A stretch of 64,000 nucleotides of DNA, from contig CAILEM010000097.1 of NCBI GenBank assembly GCA_903833215.1, positions 1 through 64,000 of the forward strand, in the 5' to 3' direction. The stretch's first letter is position 1, and each line of letters starts with the position of its first letter. The notes under the pieces were generated by a model, which saw only the letters and a program-made list of their open reading frames with translations, ran no database searches and was not told the origin of the DNA. The DNA is from an uncultured Armatimonadota bacterium. Its GTDB lineage: Bacteria; Armatimonadota; Fimbriimonadia; Fimbriimonadales; Fimbriimonadaceae. The position numbers were made by a program, and so were the translations under genes. Positions 20,016 through 29,552 of this stretch are shown here, in pieces.

Positions 20016-21313
20016 ATGATCGAAAGGATCGCTTCGTGTTGCAGGACGGGGGCGTCAATCACGGCAATCGCCGTTGAGAGTTCCTTGAGTGCGGTCGTGG
20101 CGGTTTGATCTGAAGGTGCGTGAACCCTCAAGAGTGGTTGGCCACTCTTCACCTTCGATCCAACTTCGACGAACAACTCCACGCCCACTGAATGGTCGAT
20201 CACGTCGTCCTTCTTTTTACGCCCACCACCCAGCGCAAGAACCACACTGCCAACGCAGGCCGGATCCACGCTAGCAACCCACCCTGAAGGGCCTAGGTGA
20301 ACGAGTTCTTGCATGACAGGAGCTTGCTCCAAGCTTGAATCGTCAGCCATCACGTCGACAGTTGCCCCTTGGGCCCTGAACCACTGACGTGCCCTCTCTG
20401 CAGCCCGACCACTCGCAATCGCCTCCGTCGCAACCAATTCACCGGTGGCGCGGTCAGGCTGCAGTCCGCATGCTTCGAGGGTCAAGCCCGCAAGGGCGAT
20501 GCATAGCTGTGAAAATCGGCTCTGCTCTCCTTTCAGCACACGAATGGCTTCTTGAACTTCAAGAACATTCCCCACCGCAGTTCCAAGCGGTTGGTCCATA
20601 TCGGTGATCGCGATGCGCATTTGAAGTCCGCACTTCTTGCCAGTGTCGCTGAGTGCCTGTGCGAGTTGTCTCGCTTGTTCGTAGGTTCGCATAAAGCCAC
20701 CCTTGCCGCACTTCACGTCAAGCACGATTGTCTCTGCCCCACCCGCGAGTTTCTTGCTGAGGATGCTTGAAACGATGAGTGGCACTGAACTGACAGTTGC
20801 GGTGACGTCTCTCAATGCATAAAGAACTTTGTCCGCTGGTGCCAAGTCCGGCGTCTGCCCAGTTAGGGCCAAGCCTATTTCCCTCGCTTGGTCCTTCAAA
20901 CTTTGTGGAGACAAATCGAGCCTAAACCCAGGAATCGATCCCAGCTTGTCGACAGTTCCACCCGTTATTCCCAATCCGCGACCACTCATTTTCACAACTG
21001 TCAGACCACAGCTAGCAAGTAGGGGCAGTAAAACAATCGTTGTCTTGTCCCCGACTCCCCCCGTGCTGTGCTTGTCGACCCAAGGTTTGGGGAGCCCGCT
21101 CAGGTCGACTCGCTCTCCGCTATCGGCCATGGCGAGAGTGAGCCAAGCCGTCTCATCTTCATCGAGGGGATTCAGATATGCGGCCATCAACCACGCCGCG
21201 AGCTGGTAGTCGGGAATGCTCCCATCTGCAGCCCCTTTGGCCAAGAAAGCAAGGCTGGATGCCGTGTGCTTTCGAGAGTCGCGACGGTCCGCAATGATTG
21301 ATTGAGCATCCAT
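20012..21313 (-). CDS. deoA: Pyrimidine-nucleoside (thymidine) phosphorylase
   Basis: PWVDKHSTGGVGDKTTIVLLPLLASCGLTVVKMSGRGLGITGGTVDKLGSIPGF. Confidence 0.93.
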   Translation of the reverse strand: MDAQSIIADRRDSRKHTASSLAFLAKGAADGSIPDYQLAAWLMAAYLNPLDEDETAWLTLAMADSGERVDLSGLPKPWVDKHSTGGVGDKTTIVLLPLLASCGLTVVKMSGRGLGITGGTVDKLGSIPGFRLDLSPQSLKDQAREIGLALTGQTPDLAPADKVLYALRDVTATVSSVPLIVSSILSKKLAGGAETIVLDVKCGKGGFMRTYEQARQLAQALSDTGKKCGLQMRIAITDMDQPLGTAVGNVLEVQEAIRVLKGEQSRFSQLCIALAGLTLEACGLQPDRATGELVATEAIASGRAAERARQWFRAQGATVDVMADDSSLEQAPVMQELVHLGPSGWVASVDPACVGSVVLALGGGRKKKDDVIDHSVGVELFVEVGSKVKSGQPLLRVHAPSDQTATTALKELSTAIAVIDAPVLQHEAILSII

Positions 21314-21344
21314 ATCTAATGATTAGTTTGACCGGAACCCAGAC

Positions 21345-22136
21345 CTACTCGTCGAATCCATCAAAGCCCTCAAACGCATCGTCTTGAGGTCGATAGCCGA
21401 CAAGCTCTTTCGCATCGGAGATGTCGAACCAATTGTGTCGATTGTTCGAGAGCCCCTGAAAGATCGCAAATTGAAGCGTGAGGTCGTCGATGCACTTCAC
21501 GAAGAGCTGACACAAATCACGAGGTGACACCAGAATCGATGGCGGTATCCGGTAATTCGAGGAGGCAAGGGTCTTCCTTGTTTGGAAGGCTCCAATACGA
21601 ATCGCAATCGCTGATAGGTCCTCTTTGGTGGCGTACAACCGACACATAGCCTCTCCGAAGCACTTACTCACCCCATAGAGGTTCCCAGGGCTCACAGGGT
21701 CTTCAGAGCGGATTTGAACCTCATGTCCATAGCCGTTCATGGCGTTGACCGACGATGCAAAGATCACGCGCCGGCACCCCTCTGTCCTCGCCGCCTCAAA
21801 CAAGTTGTAAACCCCGACGATGTTGTTCGGCAGTAAGGCATCCCACGTCGAGTGGACGTGCGGGTCCGCGGCAAGGTGCACCACCGTATCCACTTCGTGG
21901 CAGGCTCGCTTCAAACCATCAAGGTCTGACAGATCACATTCCATAACCTCGCCAAACGGTCGGATTCGATCGATGTCCTTTTCGTCGCCCCGAACCATCA
22001 ACCGAAGCTCATACAAGCTATTCGTGTGCTGTGCGAAGTAAGAACCGATCCTTCCTGCGGCTCCTGTGACAAGCACACGACGCTTCTCATTCACCGCTTC
22101 AAAAGGAACCGTCTTGAGAACATATGCTTTACCCAC
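21345..22136 (-). CDS. NAD-dependent epimerase/dehydratase (uronate dehydrogenase-like SDR)
   Basis: RVLVTGAAGRIGSYFAQH; FASSVNAMNGYG; NLYGVSKCFGEAMCR. Confidence 0.8.
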   Translation of the reverse strand: MGKAYVLKTVPFEAVNEKRRVLVTGAAGRIGSYFAQHTNSLYELRLMVRGDEKDIDRIRPFGEVMECDLSDLDGLKRACHEVDTVVHLAADPHVHSTWDALLPNNIVGVYNLFEAARTEGCRRVIFASSVNAMNGYGHEVQIRSEDPVSPGNLYGVSKCFGEAMCRLYATKEDLSAIAIRIGAFQTRKTLASSNYRIPPSILVSPRDLCQLFVKCIDDLTLQFAIFQGLSNNRHNWFDISDAKELVGYRPQDDAFEGFDGFDE

Positions 22137-22177
22137 TGGGGCGGAGTTTACGGCTATTGACGCCCTTGATGCGATGC

Positions 22178-23143
22178 CTAGAACGCAAACGGAGGACGAT
22201 GAACGCCCTTCTCGGTAATAATCGCATCGATAAGCTCGCCGGGAGTAACGTCGAACGCTGGGTTGTACACAGGTGTTCTCGATGGCGCAATCTGGACACC
22301 TTCGATATGGGTCAATTCCGTGCCATCACGTTCCTCGATAGGAATGAGATCGCCATGAGCGAGACTGACGTCAAAAGTTGAGGTCGGAGCTGCGATGTAG
22401 AACGGTATCCCATGGTGCCGTGCTTGAACGGCGAGCGAGTAAGTACCAATCTTGTTCGCAGCATCGCCATTGGCCGCGATTCGATCGGCACCCGCGATCA
22501 CACAATCGACCTTTCCCGCCCGCATAAGTGACGCGGCCACGCCATCCGCGATACTGTGGAACGGAATGCCTTCGTTTGCGAGTTCGTAGGCAGTCAATCG
22601 CAGTCCCTGTTGCCTCGGTCGGGTTTCGCACGTATAAACGTGGATTCCCTTGCCATCGCTATGAGCGGTTCGAATCACGCCTAGAGCTGTGCCATGACCT
22701 GCGGTCGCCAACGAACCCGTGTTGCAGACCGTGAGGATATTTGCACCTGCCGAAATGAGGGATGCACCATGTCGCCCAATGGCGTGGTTCATAGCGAGAT
22801 CCTCGGCTTCGATTGCCTTCGCTTCACTCAAAACCGACTCAAACTCCCAGGCAGGTAAAGCGTTGATTCGGTCGATAGCCCAAAATAGGTTCACCGCAGT
22901 TGGTCGAGAAGCGGCTAATTCCTTCGAAGCAATGGTTCGATCAGCATCGTGCAATGCTGCAAGTGCCAGCCCATAGGCGGCGGCAACTCCGATCGCAGGA
23001 GCACCTCGCACTGCCATCGTCTTGATCGCATCGACGACATCTTGGTATGTCTTGAGTTCCAGCCACTCTTCCTGTGTGGGTAGGACGCGTTGATCCAGCA
23101 TTCGCAGGACCGTACCGTCCCAAATCATAGGGGTAATCGTCAA
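22178..23143 (-). CDS. mtnA: S-methyl-5-thioribose-1-phosphate isomerase
   Basis: MAVRGAPAIGVAAAYG; LTVCNTGSLATAGHGTALGVIR; VIAGADRIAANGDAANKIGTY. Confidence 0.93.
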   Translation of the reverse strand: MTITPMIWDGTVLRMLDQRVLPTQEEWLELKTYQDVVDAIKTMAVRGAPAIGVAAAYGLALAALHDADRTIASKELAASRPTAVNLFWAIDRINALPAWEFESVLSEAKAIEAEDLAMNHAIGRHGASLISAGANILTVCNTGSLATAGHGTALGVIRTAHSDGKGIHVYTCETRPRQQGLRLTAYELANEGIPFHSIADGVAASLMRAGKVDCVIAGADRIAANGDAANKIGTYSLAVQARHHGIPFYIAAPTSTFDVSLAHGDLIPIEERDGTELTHIEGVQIAPSRTPVYNPAFDVTPGELIDAIITEKGVHRPPFAF

Positions 23144-24459
23144 TTCTTCTTCCTAAAAACCTGCGTCGGGCAGCACAAGCTGAATTGACGCTTGCCTACT
23201 TGATACCTCGCCTCACCAAACACGGCAATGTTCTTTGCCGAGTTCGTTGCAACCAACATTGCTGGTTTGAAGGTGCCTGGCTTGTCGGAGGTCATTGTGA
23301 TCTTCGCAGCTGACTTATAAGTTGAGTTGCGAAAATCGAGAGAATCTGACTCCGCAGCCCAAAGCGTCACGCCAATGAGAGCGGGTCCAGAGCTCTTCAA
23401 TGAAAGCTTGAGATTACGCCCCTCTCCAGAGGCAGGCGTGATCGACCATTGCTGCTTCGGCATCGAAAAATCTCCGGCAATGGATCTCGCAAAAGCCCCA
23501 ATGGACTCGATCGCCTCAATCTTGTTCCCGAGGCCGTGACCGGCGTTAGGCACGGTGACAGCCCACTTCGGTTGATGGAGGCCGTCCCAATATTGACTGA
23601 GTGCATCTACGGTCCAGTAGGGGTCATTGGCACCCTTCACGATTAAGGTAGGAACGCGAATATTTTCTCGGTAGGAGTAGGGATCAATGATCTGAGCTAG
23701 CCGCCGCCCGCTGGGAGTCGCAGATCTCTTTTGTAGACCACGTTTGGTGTAGTCCTGAATTTCCTCAGAATAGAAACCCCAAGTCTCCATCTGGTGCTTC
23801 ATCTGCTTCGACACGTTGAGGTTATCAATCACCATCGGGGCGATTCCTTTGACGCGAGGATCTTTAGATGCACCCACAAACCACGTCGTCCACCCGCGCT
23901 TGCTGGCCCCGGTTACAACGAAGTTATGAATGGGGTTCGCGCTGTTCTTTGTTAAATTTTCGATAACATCCATCGCACGAATCGCACTCTTCGCCATCGG
24001 GAACAACAAAGGCCAACTTGGGTCTTTAGTCTCGAGATATTTCTCAAATGTGTGGGCAATGAGATCGTCCTCTTTCATGCCGTAAATCGGCTGGTTTGGG
24101 ATATCGAAAAGCATTGCGGTTGGCATGCCAGTAGAGGCGGTGACCAATGAAAGATCCACGTAATCGCCAGCGAATGGACCGTCTCCTGTGATGTAGAGGA
24201 TCGCTGTGCCCTTGGTTTGAACCTGCCCGGGCTGCCTAAAAATAATTTTGTGCTTCCAGGGGCGACCTTGCCAAGTTTGGCTGACCATTTCAATGAGCCC
24301 CTTGGATGGATCCTTCATTTCATAGCGGAATGAATCGTCCTTGCGTCCAAGGTATTCGTAAAATTCATTAGGTGGTCCTAATCTTGTTAAGGATATTGCA
24401 ATCAGAGCCGTTAGCATGGTGATATTCCGCTCAAACCGAGGGTGTTGGGAGCCAAACAA
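23140..24459 (-). CDS. PhoPQ-activated pathogenicity-related (PqaA-like) protein
   Basis: FVVTGASKRGWTTWFVGASKDPRVKGIAPMVIDNLN; SLPYWTVDA-like alpha/beta hydrolase motifs. Confidence 0.8.
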   Translation of the reverse strand: MFGSQHPRFERNITMLTALIAISLTRLGPPNEFYEYLGRKDDSFRYEMKDPSKGLIEMVSQTWQGRPWKHKIIFRQPGQVQTKGTAILYITGDGPFAGDYVDLSLVTASTGMPTAMLFDIPNQPIYGMKEDDLIAHTFEKYLETKDPSWPLLFPMAKSAIRAMDVIENLTKNSANPIHNFVVTGASKRGWTTWFVGASKDPRVKGIAPMVIDNLNVSKQMKHQMETWGFYSEEIQDYTKRGLQKRSATPSGRRLAQIIDPYSYRENIRVPTLIVKGANDPYWTVDALSQYWDGLHQPKWAVTVPNAGHGLGNKIEAIESIGAFARSIAGDFSMPKQQWSITPASGEGRNLKLSLKSSGPALIGVTLWAAESDSLDFRNSTYKSAAKITMTSDKPGTFKPAMLVATNSAKNIAVFGEARYQVGKRQFSLCCPTQVFRKKN

Positions 24460-24592
24460 TAGGTTACGCGAACGAAGGATCGCATGGTTCCCGTCATGCC
24501 TCTATAGTGACTCAACCTTGACAGCCGTGCGTAAAGGTGAGACAATAGATTTCGCCCGCTAAATCGGCGGGGTTCCGGGGGCAATTTAGGAT

Positions 24593-26038
24593 ATGTTAAA
24601 GACGAGCAAAGCGATGCGAAAGATGTGTGTGCTCGCAGGAATTATTGTTTTAGGCGCAACCGCCAGTGCAATTCCTTTCGATACACACATTTCTATTGAT
24701 CGGGCGCTGAACAGCCCGACGCTTACCATTCGATATTCTGGAGCGCGCGCTGCGCTCGTTGAACTGCGAGTCAATGGAGACAGCATCGGTACACGCACCA
24801 TGTCCGCCTCCAAGGATGCCGGTGAAACAAATTTCAATGTCAATTTGAACGACCTGAAGGACGGAGACAATGATGTAGAAGTCCGACTGTTCGATCGAGC
24901 TGGCAAGCTTATCGGAAGTGACAAGACCAGCATCTCGACAGACCAGTCGAGCAATAAGGGACCTGTCTTCCTCGCTAACCCGAAAGTTGGCGCGACAGTT
25001 AGAGGCCCGGTTGAGATCAAGCTCTCGTTCAATCGAGATATTAAGAACTCCATCGTCAGCTTCTTTGTGGACAGCAACTTCAAAGCGATGTCCAACTATC
25101 CTCCTTACAGCTACATCTGGGACACATCGCGTGAGTCCAACGGCTGGCACGAGGTTGAGGCTTGGGACGTAGACGAATCCAGCCAGACCTACAAGACCAA
25201 GAAGACCCGAGTCTTCGTTGACAATCCCAGCGGTAACACTCCTCGAAACGGCGTCAACACCGAAATCAATCCATCAAAGCCAACCTTCAAGGTTCACACC
25301 GAAGGCACCGAGAGCCCACTGCGTGCAAACGCTGGCTCTGGAAAGTCTCATGTCGAAACCAGAGTGAACTCGGTTGAGCCCAAGCTTAACGGCCTGACGA
25401 CTTCAAACCCAAGGCACTACACAGCAGCCAGTGGAGCAAATGGCCTCCAGCCAGCCCCAACAGGTCGCACCATTGCAACGGGTCCCAAGATGCTCACCCC
25501 TTCTGGAAACCGCGTTGCGACCAACCACGCCAAGCCCGTAGGCACGATCAATGTGTCGCTTCACCACGATACCGTGGCCATGAGCACACAGAAGCTCGGC
25601 GGAGCAAGTGCTGCCGTTCGCGCTGTGAACACAGCTGCGCACATCATGAGCATCACTCGCGGTCAGCGAATTCCGAATATCGGCACTTTCGCGATCGTAC
25701 TGAATTCTCAGTTCGTAAAATTCGATGTTCAGCCTCGTGTTGACGACGGTGTACCAATGACTCCTCTCCGCTACCTGCTTGAAAAGGGCGGCGGCAAAGT
25801 CAATTGGGAGAACATGAGCAAGACCGTAAAGGCTAGCGCCGACGGCAAGTCGATCACGATTCAGATCGGAGATCGAAATGCAAAGGTCGATCAGGTCACC
25901 CTTTCGATGGAAGTCACGCCTTACCTTGATCGTGGTCGAACCATCGTTCCCCTCAGCTTCATCCATGACGCTCTCGGCGTAAACGTCGAGTATGACAAGG
26001 AAACAGGCCACGTACTCATCACTTCAGCGGCGAAGTAG
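24593..26038 (+). CDS. Secreted protein with Ig-like region and C-terminal copper-amine-oxidase-N-like (stalk) domain
   Basis: Signal peptide; C-term VDDGVPMTPLRYLLEKGGGKVNWENMSKTVKASADGKSITIQIGDRNAKVD...VPLSFIHDALGVNVEYD. Confidence 0.72.
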   Translation: MLKTSKAMRKMCVLAGIIVLGATASAIPFDTHISIDRALNSPTLTIRYSGARAALVELRVNGDSIGTRTMSASKDAGETNFNVNLNDLKDGDNDVEVRLFDRAGKLIGSDKTSISTDQSSNKGPVFLANPKVGATVRGPVEIKLSFNRDIKNSIVSFFVDSNFKAMSNYPPYSYIWDTSRESNGWHEVEAWDVDESSQTYKTKKTRVFVDNPSGNTPRNGVNTEINPSKPTFKVHTEGTESPLRANAGSGKSHVETRVNSVEPKLNGLTTSNPRHYTAASGANGLQPAPTGRTIATGPKMLTPSGNRVATNHAKPVGTINVSLHHDTVAMSTQKLGGASAAVRAVNTAAHIMSITRGQRIPNIGTFAIVLNSQFVKFDVQPRVDDGVPMTPLRYLLEKGGGKVNWENMSKTVKASADGKSITIQIGDRNAKVDQVTLSMEVTPYLDRGRTIVPLSFIHDALGVNVEYDKETGHVLITSAAK

Positions 26039-26053
26039 ATCAGTTCAATATAG

Positions 26054-26094
26054 AAAAGGCCAGTTGAGAATTGCCCTCTCAACTGGCCTTTTTT
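26054..26094 (+). terminator. Rho-independent terminator
   Basis: AAAAGGCCAGTTGAG AATTGCCCT CTCAACTGGCCTTTTTT. Confidence 0.9.
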
Positions 26095-26135
26095 GCGCGT
26101 AAATTCCGTCTCCGGAGTCGGGGCAGGGCGCGCCC

Positions 26136-26310
26136 TAATGTCAAACAGTTTTGGCAGAATGGTCTTGTTCTGTAGCCGTGGCATGGTTTTTGGCCGCGCA
26201 CCCAACTCGCGGCTAGAACCCATTTTCGGTCTTGGCGAACGGTCCGAACGCCGGCATAAGCCATCCGGCGCCTACGGCGGCTGTTGAAATGCCAAAACTG
26301 TTTGACATTA
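26136..26310. repeat. MITE-like element with perfect 21-bp terminal inverted repeats
   Basis: TAATGTCAAACAGTTTTGGCA (26136-26156) and TGCCAAAACTGTTTGACATTA (26290-26310), exact reverse complements, in a convergent intergenic region. Confidence 0.85.
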
Positions 26311-26325
26311 AGGCACGCCTCGACC

Positions 26326-27204
26326 CTACGGGTTTGTTAGGCTTTTGACGAGATCCAAAGTGGGTTGAATTCTCTCCGTTGCCAAACCTAGGAGCGGCAG
26401 CCGGACATCGGCTGACGGGATCACTCCTAGCTCAAACAGCATCTTTTTGTTTGCGGCGGGCTGGGGACACGATCGTATGGATCTCAGGGCAGGTTCAATC
26501 AGCGAGAATTTTGCTTCTGCCGACTCCGGATCCGTTTCCCACTCTCCCACAATCTGGCTGAGCCAGCCTGGGATGAGGTTTGCTGCACCGCTGATCGTCC
26601 CCGTCCATCCGCCTTTGAGCACATCAATCAGGAGGGTTTCGTCGCCGACGAACAACACCTTGCCAGTGCCACTCAGTGCGTCGGCATAGGCACCAATGTT
26701 ATCGGGGTTCCCGCTACTGTCCTTGAGCCCCATCATTTTATCGTGGTGTGCAAGTCGAGCCATCGTCTCAGCCGGGATCGTAACGCCGGTTCTCTGAGGG
26801 AAATTGTAAATCAACACGGGAGCCGGAGAACTGTCCAAAACCGCTTCAAACCATTGGCAGATCGCCTCGTCCGGTGCATCTCGGAAGAACCCAGGCGGCA
26901 TCAGCAATACGCCCTGCGCGCCTGCGGCAGCCGTTTGCTTACAGAGCCAAATCGCTTCATGTAGGCTTGGAGTCGCCACGCCGAGGATGATCTCAAGTCC
27001 ATCGGCAAGGGCCACCGCGCCTTTCACCAAGTCTCGCTTTTCAACCGCGCTGAGCGATGGGCCCTCTCCATTGGTTCCCGCTAGCACAACCCCCGCGCAT
27101 CCACCCGCCTTGTACCAAGCCATCAAGCGTACGATGGCGGTGAAGTCAGGCTCGCCTTTTGCGTTGAAAGGGGTTACCGCCGCTGGGTAGACACCCCGCT
27201 TCAT
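26326..27204 (-). CDS. Dihydrodipicolinate synthase family protein (DapA-like aldolase)
   Basis: GVYPAAVTPFNAKGEPDF; LAGTNGEGPSLSAVEKRDLVKGA; VLIYNFPQRTGVTI; GLKDSSGN. Confidence 0.88.
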   Translation of the reverse strand: MKRGVYPAAVTPFNAKGEPDFTAIVRLMAWYKAGGCAGVVLAGTNGEGPSLSAVEKRDLVKGAVALADGLEIILGVATPSLHEAIWLCKQTAAAGAQGVLLMPPGFFRDAPDEAICQWFEAVLDSSPAPVLIYNFPQRTGVTIPAETMARLAHHDKMMGLKDSSGNPDNIGAYADALSGTGKVLFVGDETLLIDVLKGGWTGTISGAANLIPGWLSQIVGEWETDPESAEAKFSLIEPALRSIRSCPQPAANKKMLFELGVIPSADVRLPLLGLATERIQPTLDLVKSLTNP

Positions 27205-28457
27205 AGAGACGGCATCACCTGATTCTCCAGTGTGCCAAACCCGATACGATATCCCTTGCCCACGCAGTAACCAGTAAGCCGAACGGTGTCACCGTCTTCG
27301 ATGAAGCGTCGTTCTTCACCTGTTTCATTCATCACGATGGGCTTCGATCCTCGCCAAGCAAGTTCCAGCATCGAGCCAAACATCCCTTCCTCGGGTCCGC
27401 TGATGGTTCCGCTTGCGTATAGGTCGCCCGGCTCTGTCGGCGTTCCGTTTGAGGTTTGGTGGGCTAACTGCTGCGCAAAACTCCAGTAGAGTTCTTTTGA
27501 GTTCGTCTGAGAGATGATCTGCGGGGCCGTCATCTTTTCCGTTTGAAGTGATACTTCAAGCACGATGTCGAAGTGATTTAATCGTGGTCTGCGAAGGTGA
27601 GGCAAAGGCTCGGGATCTTGCTTCTGTCCGTCGATCCTGAACGGCTCCAGTGCATCCAGCGTGACCAACCATGGGCTAACTGACGTGGCGAAACTCTTGG
27701 CCAGAAATGGTCCGAGTGGCTGGTACTCCCACCTCTGGACATCCCTCGCTGACCAGTCGTTAACAAGCACCAATCCCCCGATGTAGTTCTCGGCCTGAGC
27801 AACGGGAATCGATTCGCCGAACTCATTCCCCTCGATCAGGAAAAAGCCCAATTCAAGTTCAAAATCAAGCTCTTGTGTTGGACCAAATGTCGGAACATCT
27901 GCATCTGCTGCCTTCGTCTGCCCTTTCGGACGGATGATCGGGACTTCGGACGGTACCACGCTCGATGCCCGCCCGTTATATCCAACGGGTAGGTACCGGT
28001 AGTTGGGAAGGAGAGCAGGCATGTCGGGGCGGAACATCTTGCCAACGTTGCTTGCATGGTGGATCCCCGAATAAAAGTCAACAAAGGAGGGGACCTCCAT
28101 CGGAAGCAGCATCCTCAACTCTTCAGCGGGCAGCATGACCTCCTTCTTGAGTTTGGAGTTATCCCTGAGCTTTGGATTGCCCTCCCGCAAGAGGTCGTAG
28201 AGTCCTCGACGCAACTCGACAAAGTTCATTTTTCCGATCTCGGAAAACCCCTCAGCTTCGTCGAATCCATACTCTGCAAGTACCCCGCCCTCGATCAGGC
28301 CAAGGATGTCGACGGCGAAGTCGCCGATGCGCGTGACCAGCACTTGGGAGTCTTCACCAAGGTCCGCGACACCAAACGGCAGATTCTGAATTGGAAAGTG
28401 GGAGTTTGCATCGACCCGAATCCAACTCTTCGCATTCGGCGAAACCACAAAACCCAT
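27201..28457 (-). CDS. fahA: Fumarylacetoacetase
   Basis: LPVGYNGRASSVVPSEVPIIRPKGQ; ELDFELELGFFL; GLVLVNDWSARDVQRWEYQPLGPFLAKSFATSVSPWLV. Confidence 0.93.
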   Translation of the reverse strand: MGFVVSPNAKSWIRVDANSHFPIQNLPFGVADLGEDSQVLVTRIGDFAVDILGLIEGGVLAEYGFDEAEGFSEIGKMNFVELRRGLYDLLREGNPKLRDNSKLKKEVMLPAEELRMLLPMEVPSFVDFYSGIHHASNVGKMFRPDMPALLPNYRYLPVGYNGRASSVVPSEVPIIRPKGQTKAADADVPTFGPTQELDFELELGFFLIEGNEFGESIPVAQAENYIGGLVLVNDWSARDVQRWEYQPLGPFLAKSFATSVSPWLVTLDALEPFRIDGQKQDPEPLPHLRRPRLNHFDIVLEVSLQTEKMTAPQIISQTNSKELYWSFAQQLAHQTSNGTPTEPGDLYASGTISGPEEGMFGSMLELAWRGSKPIVMNETGEERRFIEDGDTVRLTGYCVGKGYRIGFGTLENQVMPSL

Positions 28458-29365
28458 TAGTTGTCTCGCTCCGTGAGACCGAGAGCACCGAGTTCATCGA
28501 GACCCTCTTTTGGAGAGCAGGAGCCGATTGACCAGAACAGTTCCCGGGAATCTTCAATATCTTCAATCGATACAGTGGAATCGCACCAACGAAGCTGCTT
28601 GTCCGTAAAGCTCCATGCATCGGATGATTGAGTCAAGAGGAGATCTTCCAACTCACTGCGGGACATGTCCTCAGAGAGGGCAAAGGCGCATGCCGCCAAG
28701 ACATTAATGAAGCCGTGCATTCGGGCTCCCGTCTCCCGGTCATGCTTAGGAAATGGGTGATGCAGCCCAGCCGTCAGCTTAAAGCTCAAATCGAGGCCCA
28801 CAGCACCGTGCAGAAATTCAGCTAATTCAGCAGCAGCGGGGAAAGCACCTGGCGTGGGACCTCCCGTTCGAGCTTTGGCACACAACCACTCTGTTTCAGC
28901 CAACGCAGCGAGGGAGTCATCAATTCCCATCCCCCAAGGAAGTTCGACAAAGACATCAACATCCTGGAATGAGTTGAGATCTCGAATACAAGCTTCAATG
29001 TTCTTGTGGCTGGGAATTCGAACTTCGTAAGCTTCAATGACGGCAAGGTCACCTGCCGATTTCACGAAATCCGTCATAGTCTTCGCATCGTGTTCGAGAG
29101 CCGAATGCCATCCATCGAGGTTGTCGTTGGCTCGCCCAATGACCGACACAGGAATTTCTGGTGCATCAGGAATCTGAAGCAGTGCGGCCTTCAGGTCATT
29201 CAATTGGGTCGAGGCGCAAACAAATCGCCCCAAGAACCATTCGTCGTCTCCCTGTAATGTTCGAATGTAATTGGCTACGGCAGGGGCCATGTCCAGCTTG
29301 GCGGGAGGAAATAAGCCAGCATAGTCGATGACACCATCCAGAAGAGTTTGCAGCGAAGCAACCAT
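28457..29365 (-). CDS. Conserved hypothetical protein, translationally coupled to fahA
   Basis: 302-aa ORF, start 29365; its stop overlaps the fahA start. Confidence 0.7.
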   Translation of the reverse strand: MVASLQTLLDGVIDYAGLFPPAKLDMAPAVANYIRTLQGDDEWFLGRFVCASTQLNDLKAALLQIPDAPEIPVSVIGRANDNLDGWHSALEHDAKTMTDFVKSAGDLAVIEAYEVRIPSHKNIEACIRDLNSFQDVDVFVELPWGMGIDDSLAALAETEWLCAKARTGGPTPGAFPAAAELAEFLHGAVGLDLSFKLTAGLHHPFPKHDRETGARMHGFINVLAACAFALSEDMSRSELEDLLLTQSSDAWSFTDKQLRWCDSTVSIEDIEDSRELFWSIGSCSPKEGLDELGALGLTERDN

Positions 29366-29552
29366 ACCTAACAGTATTCCGCACTCAGAGCCCTTGTTGG
29401 CTCAAAACTAAGCGGAAGGAACCACTAGCCCACCGTCTATCTCTATTTGCTGTCAGAAGTCCAAGTCATCTCCGGGAACCTCGCACCGGGCGGGGTATCA
29501 TTAAAGGTCTAGTTGAGAGCGTACACAGTGGTGCTTTCCTGAAGGATCCCCC

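Noticed and set aside
25403-26011. 202-aa minus ORF inside the stalk-domain gene
   Set aside because: Antisense shadow ORF with no recognisable domain.
26079-26287. Short ORFs inside the inverted-repeat element
   Set aside because: They span TIR sequence and have no domain; the element looks non-coding.
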